The notes under the pieces: model-generated | Seen by the model: only the letters and a program-made list of their open reading frames with translations | The model's database searches: none | Told to the model about the DNA's origin: nothing | Assembly (NCBI GenBank): GCA_005239615.1 | Contig: SBBR01000038.1 | Span: 1 to 8,742 of the forward strand | Length of the DNA stretch: 8,742 nt | Source of the DNA: an archaeon | GTDB lineage: Archaea; Iainarchaeota; Iainarchaeia; Iainarchaeales; Iainarchaeaceae | Reading direction: 5' to 3' | Made by a program: the position numbers and the translations under genes | Part shown: positions 6,181 to 8,742 of the stretch, one piece after another | Numbering within the stretch: the first letter of the stretch is position 1 | How the letters are laid out: every line of letters begins with the position of its first letter

Positions 6181-6668
6181 TTACCTTGACCAAGCTTTTC
6201 CCCTTAGCCTGTTCGCTACTATTTTCCATGCATACTTTAGGTGTGCGCGCACCAGGTTGCTTTTCCATTCTGAGTAAAACTTCCTGTATTCGTCATATGT
6301 CTCCTTTGTTCGGGGGGATTCCTGCATGCGTATTGTATGCCTGCAAGGTCCTGGCATACCTGATCATAGATTATTCTAATGTCCTCCGGCAGAAGTCTGT
6401 AATCTTGTCTTGTCAGTAGGCGGAACCCAACTAGCGATAGCTCGCCCTTTAGGAAATTTATTATCTGTGGCAGCTCGTTGAGGTTGGTCTTCCTGAGAAT
6501 CTTTCCGTAATCGAGGTGGGCACCACTTTTCATTGCCCTGAACTTGGTTATGGTAATGGCTTTCCTGCCTTTTCCCACGTGCACAGCGTGGTGGAAAAAC
6601 GGCGTGTCCTTGTATTTCTTTTTCGTGTGAAATAATTTGTGTTTCTTGATTTTGAACTTTAATGGCTT
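6181..6668 (-). pseudogene. polyprenyl-phosphate sugar transferase (bacterial sugar transferase family), truncated and frameshifted
   Basis: Members move a sugar phosphate onto a lipid carrier at the membrane. Reading leftward from 6668, the frame gives TPFFHHAVHVGKGRK, ITITKFRAMKSG, ILRKTNLNELPQIINFLKGE and SLVGFR, the conserved core. After GIQYACRNPP it enters a non-conserved tail ending at 6237. The frame one base away continues smoothly from the same point (YDEYRKFYSEW, LKYAWKIVANRLRG) to a stop at 6181-6183. Restoring one base at the six-G run (6312-6317 on plus) would give about 162 residues. The usual N-terminal membrane helix is missing. No ATG, GTG or TTG lies in frame before the GTG at 6584, which falls inside the conserved domain. 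The motif normally DELPQ is NELPQ, replacing the Asp that is the nucleophile in PglC. It is in frame with, and directly after, the M50 gene, separated by one TGA. Best read as a decaying gene; a sequencing error or phase-variable tract is possible. Confidence 0.7.
6312..6317. other. six-G/C homopolymer at the sugar transferase frameshift
   Basis: GGGGGG on the plus strand (CCCCCC in the minus-strand gene) lies exactly where the conserved reading frame passes from one phase to another. A seventh base would restore RNPPRTKETYDEYRKFYSEW. Homopolymers are favoured sites for replication slippage, programmed slippage and sequencing indels. Confidence 0.7.
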
Positions 6669-7289
6669 TCACAGCGCGTAGAAAATCCCCGCCGCAACAG
6701 GGAAGAAGAATACCCCAGCCGCCGCAATTAGAGTTGTGGCGAGCCAAGCGCCCTTGCTCCACGCGAAAACCTTGCTGCCGTCGAGCGGGAAAATCGGGAG
6801 CATATTGAACGCCGCGAGGAAAAAATTGATGTGCATCACCGTGAGGATTGTCGTGAGGAGGAAGCCCTGCGGCGGCCTCAGTGCGGAAAGCAGCAGCCCG
6901 AAGAAGAGAACTATGAGCAGGTTGGTCACCGGCCCCGCAAGTGATATGATGCCGTTCTGCCTAACCGAAATCCTGTTCCCGAGCACATACACTGCCCCGG
7001 GCGCGGCAAAAACGAACTCGCCGTTCGAGATGAGGGCAAGCACCACTGCCAGGATGAGGCCATCCTTCCATGCCCTGAACTCGGCGTGTGCGCCAAAGTG
7101 TATGGCCACGTACTTGTGCGCGAGCTCGTGCAGCACAAAGCCTGTGCCGACCGCTATCGAGACCACGAGGAACTGCACCACGAACTCCTGCAGGCCACCC
7201 TGGCTCAGTATGCGCGTGCCTATCCACGCGAACGCGAGGCTTATCGTGAGCCAGCTTATGAAGAGATCGTTCATTTCGCGTTTGTTCAT
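6669..7289 (-). CDS. M50-family (site-2 type) intramembrane metalloprotease
   Basis: 206 residues, mostly hydrophobic with about five or six membrane segments. The zinc site is visible: HELAH with His54, Glu55, His58 inside the second hydrophobic stretch, and the third ligand Asp170 in NMLPIFPLDG, the usual LDG motif of the family. Between them is the SLAGPVTNLL segment typical of archaeal and bacterial M50 proteins. Such enzymes cut transmembrane substrates within the bilayer; the substrate here is unknown. No PDZ or CBS domain is present, so it is a minimal form. ATG 7289 is chosen because a TATA-like box lies 26 bp upstream, implying a leaderless mRNA; an internal ATG at 7274 is the only near alternative. 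It is divergent from the pilin-like genes (113 bp shared upstream region) and is followed at once by the damaged sugar transferase. Confidence 0.9.
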   Translation of the reverse strand: MNKREMNDLFISWLTISLAFAWIGTRILSQGGLQEFVVQFLVVSIAVGTGFVLHELAHKYVAIHFGAHAEFRAWKDGLILAVVLALISNGEFVFAAPGAVYVLGNRISVRQNGIISLAGPVTNLLIVLFFGLLLSALRPPQGFLLTTILTVMHINFFLAAFNMLPIFPLDGSKVFAWSKGAWLATTLIAAAGVFFFPVAAGIFYAL

Positions 7290-7311
7290 TGTCTAATTCT
7301 TCGCAAAAAAC

Positions 7312-7319
7312 ATTAAAAA
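7312..7319 (-). promoter_or_regulatory. TATA box of the M50 protease gene
   Basis: On the minus strand this reads TTTTTAAT, centred about 26.5 bp before the ATG at 7289, the expected distance for transcription starting at the start codon itself. No ribosome binding site is seen between them. Confidence 0.5.
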
Positions 7320-7366
7320 GGGGACTAAGAGCTGGCAAAACACAGATTCGTTGATTGACGTAATAA

Positions 7367-7374
7367 TTATAAAT
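7367..7374 (+). promoter_or_regulatory. TATA box of the pilin-like gene cluster
   Basis: TTATAAAT in an A+T-rich stretch, centred about 32 bp before the ATG at 7403, which predicts a leader of some 6-7 nt. It stands back to back with the protease promoter, so both directions are served from the same intergenic region. Confidence 0.5.
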
Positions 7375-7402
7375 TGTTTTCTGCCTTTATTCTTGGGTTT
7401 TT

Positions 7403-7588
7403 ATGGTGTTCTGGTTTTTTCCTGCGAACGAGCGTGCACAGGTCTCGATTGAAATGATAATAGTGCTGGCCGCGGTGGTAGCCATCGTGCTTCTCCTGGT
7501 TACGCAACTCCAGAAGACCGCGGAGAAGGGCTCGAAGGTTTTCGCGCAAAAAACCGATTCTATATTCAGGCAGGTCGAGAACATCTGA
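7403..7588 (+). CDS. small class III signal peptide (type IV pilin-like) protein
   Basis: 61 residues. After a short leader comes RAQVSIEMIIV: Gln13, Ser15 and Glu17 form the QxSxE motif of archaeal class III signal peptides, which are cut just before the Gln by a prepilin peptidase of the EppA type. A hydrophobic segment of about 16 residues (MIIVLAAVVAIVLLLV) follows, then a short polar, Lys/Gln-rich tail. The mature protein would be about 49 residues, at the small end for a pilin subunit; a minor pilin or assembly component is possible. The leader is unusual in being aromatic (VFWFF) rather than basic, though Arg11 precedes the cut site. First gene of a co-directional run. Confidence 0.8.
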   Translation: MVFWFFPANERAQVSIEMIIVLAAVVAIVLLLVTQLQKTAEKGSKVFAQKTDSIFRQVENI

Positions 7589-7709
7589 TGCCGCCATGCA
7601 GGTGTGAATACCTACTGGGCAGCAGTGCAAGGCAAAAGGGTTTGTGTGCCCATGTCGCCCCTGGGCGAATTCAAAAGCCGTGGTGGCCAGGCATCCATAG
7701 GTGGCGAAG

Positions 7710-8189
7710 GTGAATTGCATTTCCATCGGCCGAGGGCGCGGTCAGGCGTTCAGCATTGACGCAATCTTCGCCGCCACAATGCTTATGCTCATGTTCTCAA
7801 TAACATTCACTGCCGCTGAGTCAGCGGTCGCCTCCGCACGCTTGGAAGCGACGATGGTCGACAGGCTGCTACTAGCATCCGCGGTCTCCGAGGCGCTGGT
7901 GAAGAACAGGAACGAGGTCGAACCCCTGCTTGGTGCTGCCTACTATAATAATGAAAAGAAAAGGGTCGAGCCGAACCTCCTCGACGCGGCACTGCTGGAA
8001 AGGGTTGGCGCGCGGGACGTTGGAGGGCGTGTGGTCGTTGGCCTCTACACGAGGACTCGTCACGAACCGGGGAAAAAATACTTTTTCCGCATGTCGGGAA
8101 ACGTTTGCCTCTCCATGGAAAGGTTCGTGGTTGTCCGGGGGGTGGTTGACGAGAAGGTAGTATTGGGGGTTGAGGTGTGTGAAAAGTGA
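7710..8189 (+). CDS. pilin-like secreted/membrane-anchored protein with class III-like N-terminus
   Basis: About 159 residues. The N-terminus RGRGQAFSIDAIFAATMLML resembles class III signal peptides but with Q-A-F-S-I-D instead of QxSxE, one residue longer between Gln and Ser and Asp for Glu. A single hydrophobic helix follows, then an extracellular domain with helices (VDRLLLASAVSEALVKNR) and a C-terminal beta-rich part with two Cys (NVCLSMERFVVV and LGVEVCEK) that could form a disulfide. GTG 7710 is preferred because GGTG (7700-7703) lies 6 nt upstream as a Shine-Dalgarno; GTG 7701, directly after an in-frame TAG, is the alternative. It overlaps the next gene by 11 nt. Probably a minor pilin or surface subunit; exact role unknown. 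Confidence 0.75.
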   Translation: MNCISIGRGRGQAFSIDAIFAATMLMLMFSITFTAAESAVASARLEATMVDRLLLASAVSEALVKNRNEVEPLLGAAYYNNEKKRVEPNLLDAALLERVGARDVGGRVVVGLYTRTRHEPGKKYFFRMSGNVCLSMERFVVVRGVVDEKVVLGVEVCEK

Positions 8190-8547
8190 CGGCATGTTTT
8201 CGCTCGAAGCTGGGCTTGCCGCACTCCTGCTTTTGGCATTCATACTATTAGCCCACTCAGGTCCAGATGGAAATGCTCTCCCGGGCGAGAAGCTTGTCGC
8301 GGCGCAGAAGGTACACGACCTCCTTATAGTATGGGCCAGAGAGAGCGCCAGCGCCGGTGAAATGGAATTGGACGCCAGGTTATTTCTCGGTAGCGGCTAC
8401 AGGGTCGAGGCGGACGGAAAGACATTTGCCGTGGGCCGAGGCGAAAAAGAAGGCTTGGCCATTTCCCAAGCGGCAGTCGCGGAGGGAATAATCGTCGGCC
8501 CTGGGGGCGATGGTTATCAGAGAATCAGAGTGTCACTCGTGCAATGA
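8179..8547 (+). CDS. pilin-like small membrane-anchored protein
   Basis: 122 residues from GTG 8179. The N-terminus KSDGMFSLEAGLAALLLLAF keeps the Ser and Glu of the class III motif in register (MxSxE), with Met replacing the usual Gln at +1. One hydrophobic helix is followed by a soluble domain containing a helix (EKLVAAQKVHDLLIVWARES) and short beta-strand segments (GYRVEADGKTFAVG, GYQRIRVSLVQ). TTG 8170 and ATG 8194 are other in-frame starts; the GTG gives a conventional short leader with one Lys. The 11-nt overlap with the preceding gene implies one transcript and coupled translation. Function is inferred only from the N-terminus and context. Confidence 0.7.
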   Translation: MKSDGMFSLEAGLAALLLLAFILLAHSGPDGNALPGEKLVAAQKVHDLLIVWARESASAGEMELDARLFLGSGYRVEADGKTFAVGRGEKEGLAISQAAVAEGIIVGPGGDGYQRIRVSLVQ

Positions 8548-8742
8548 CACCTTCCCGCCCTTTTTCAGGAGGGTGAGGGAAATTTTTCCGGTGAATCTCC
8601 TGCCTGAAATTCGCTGCACTCCTAAACTCAGCGGAACGGAAAATGCTTTGCTGTCGGGCATCTTGCCCTTCACCACCAGATTTCCGTTGTTACCATCCCC
8701 GACCACTTCCCAATCACCAAGTATCTTTGCGGTGACAACTGA
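8533..8742 (-). CDS. C-terminal part of an unidentified beta-strand-rich protein, 5' end outside window
   Basis: An open minus-strand frame enters from the right edge and ends in TGA at 8533-8535, giving 69 residues. Segments such as GDWEVVGDGNNGNLVVKGKM and FTGKISLTLLKKGGKVSLHE alternate hydrophobic and polar residues as in beta sandwiches. The plus-strand frame over the same bases is also open but Pro/Thr-rich and looks like an antisense shadow. The last 15 bases overlap the end of the convergent pilin-like gene. Next to pilin-like genes, a surface or pilus-related protein is possible, but no family is recognised. Confidence 0.5.
   Translation of the reverse strand, partial: SVVTAKILGDWEVVGDGNNGNLVVKGKMPDSKAFSVPLSLGVQRISGRRFTGKISLTLLKKGGKVSLHE

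Noticed and set aside
6105..6419. 104-residue plus-strand frame after cdc48
   Set aside because: Antisense to the sugar transferase reading frame, which has recognisable family motifs.
6376..6762. 128-residue minus-strand frame spanning the protease end and the sugar transferase
   Set aside because: It is an alternative phase of both genes and shows no motif of its own; its conserved-looking position is due to the transferase in the neighbouring frame.
7588..7713. 41-codon frame with ATG overlapping the pilin-like stop (TGATG)
   Set aside because: The product is Trp/Cys/Arg-rich without a hydrophobic segment, and no Shine-Dalgarno or conserved motif supports it.

Overview
The window reads as a piece of an archaeal chromosome. 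The evidence is a type IA topoisomerase of archaeal style, an Lrp-type regulator, a two-ring Cdc48/VAT ATPase, an NFACT-R (DUF814) protein, small proteins with class III (type IV pilin-like) signal peptides, and TATA-like boxes placed about 26 bp upstream of start codons, as expected for leaderless mRNAs. The coding DNA is moderately GC-rich. Several reduced or split genes (a stand-alone NFACT-R half, very small pilin-like proteins) would fit a DPANN-type or other small-genome archaeon, but the lineage cannot be fixed from this sequence.

Layout, left to right. (1) The 3' part of topA runs in from the left edge to 1628. (2) A gene-free, A+T-rich gap (1629-2139) carries three substantial inverted repeats and, at its end, the promoter of the next gene. 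(3) A two-gene unit follows, with an Lrp/AsnC-like regulator and an NFACT-R protein joined by a TGATG overlap. (4) cdc48 occupies 3617-6160 and contains a large A+T-rich insertion in its D2 lid. (5) Convergent to it on the minus strand are an M50 site-2-type membrane protease and, downstream of it, a polyprenyl-phosphate sugar transferase reading frame that is truncated, frameshifted at a run of six G/C and altered at the presumed nucleophile. (6) Divergent from the protease is a plus-strand run of three small proteins with pilin-like N-termini (7403-8547). (7) The 3' end of a minus-strand, beta-strand-rich protein enters from the right edge and overlaps the last pilin-like gene tail to tail.

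The genes suggest three themes: protein quality control (Cdc48 unfoldase, NFACT-R, membrane protease), DNA topology (topoisomerase I), and cell-surface structures (pilin-like proteins, a surface-glycan type transferase). No plausible anti-phage, CRISPR or transposon system is visible. The two most notable signals are the composition-discordant helical insertion in the Cdc48 D2 ring (about 119 extra residues, about 28% GC against about 60% just upstream, with an internal repeat) and the sugar transferase, whose conserved C-terminus continues in another frame exactly across a homopolymer.
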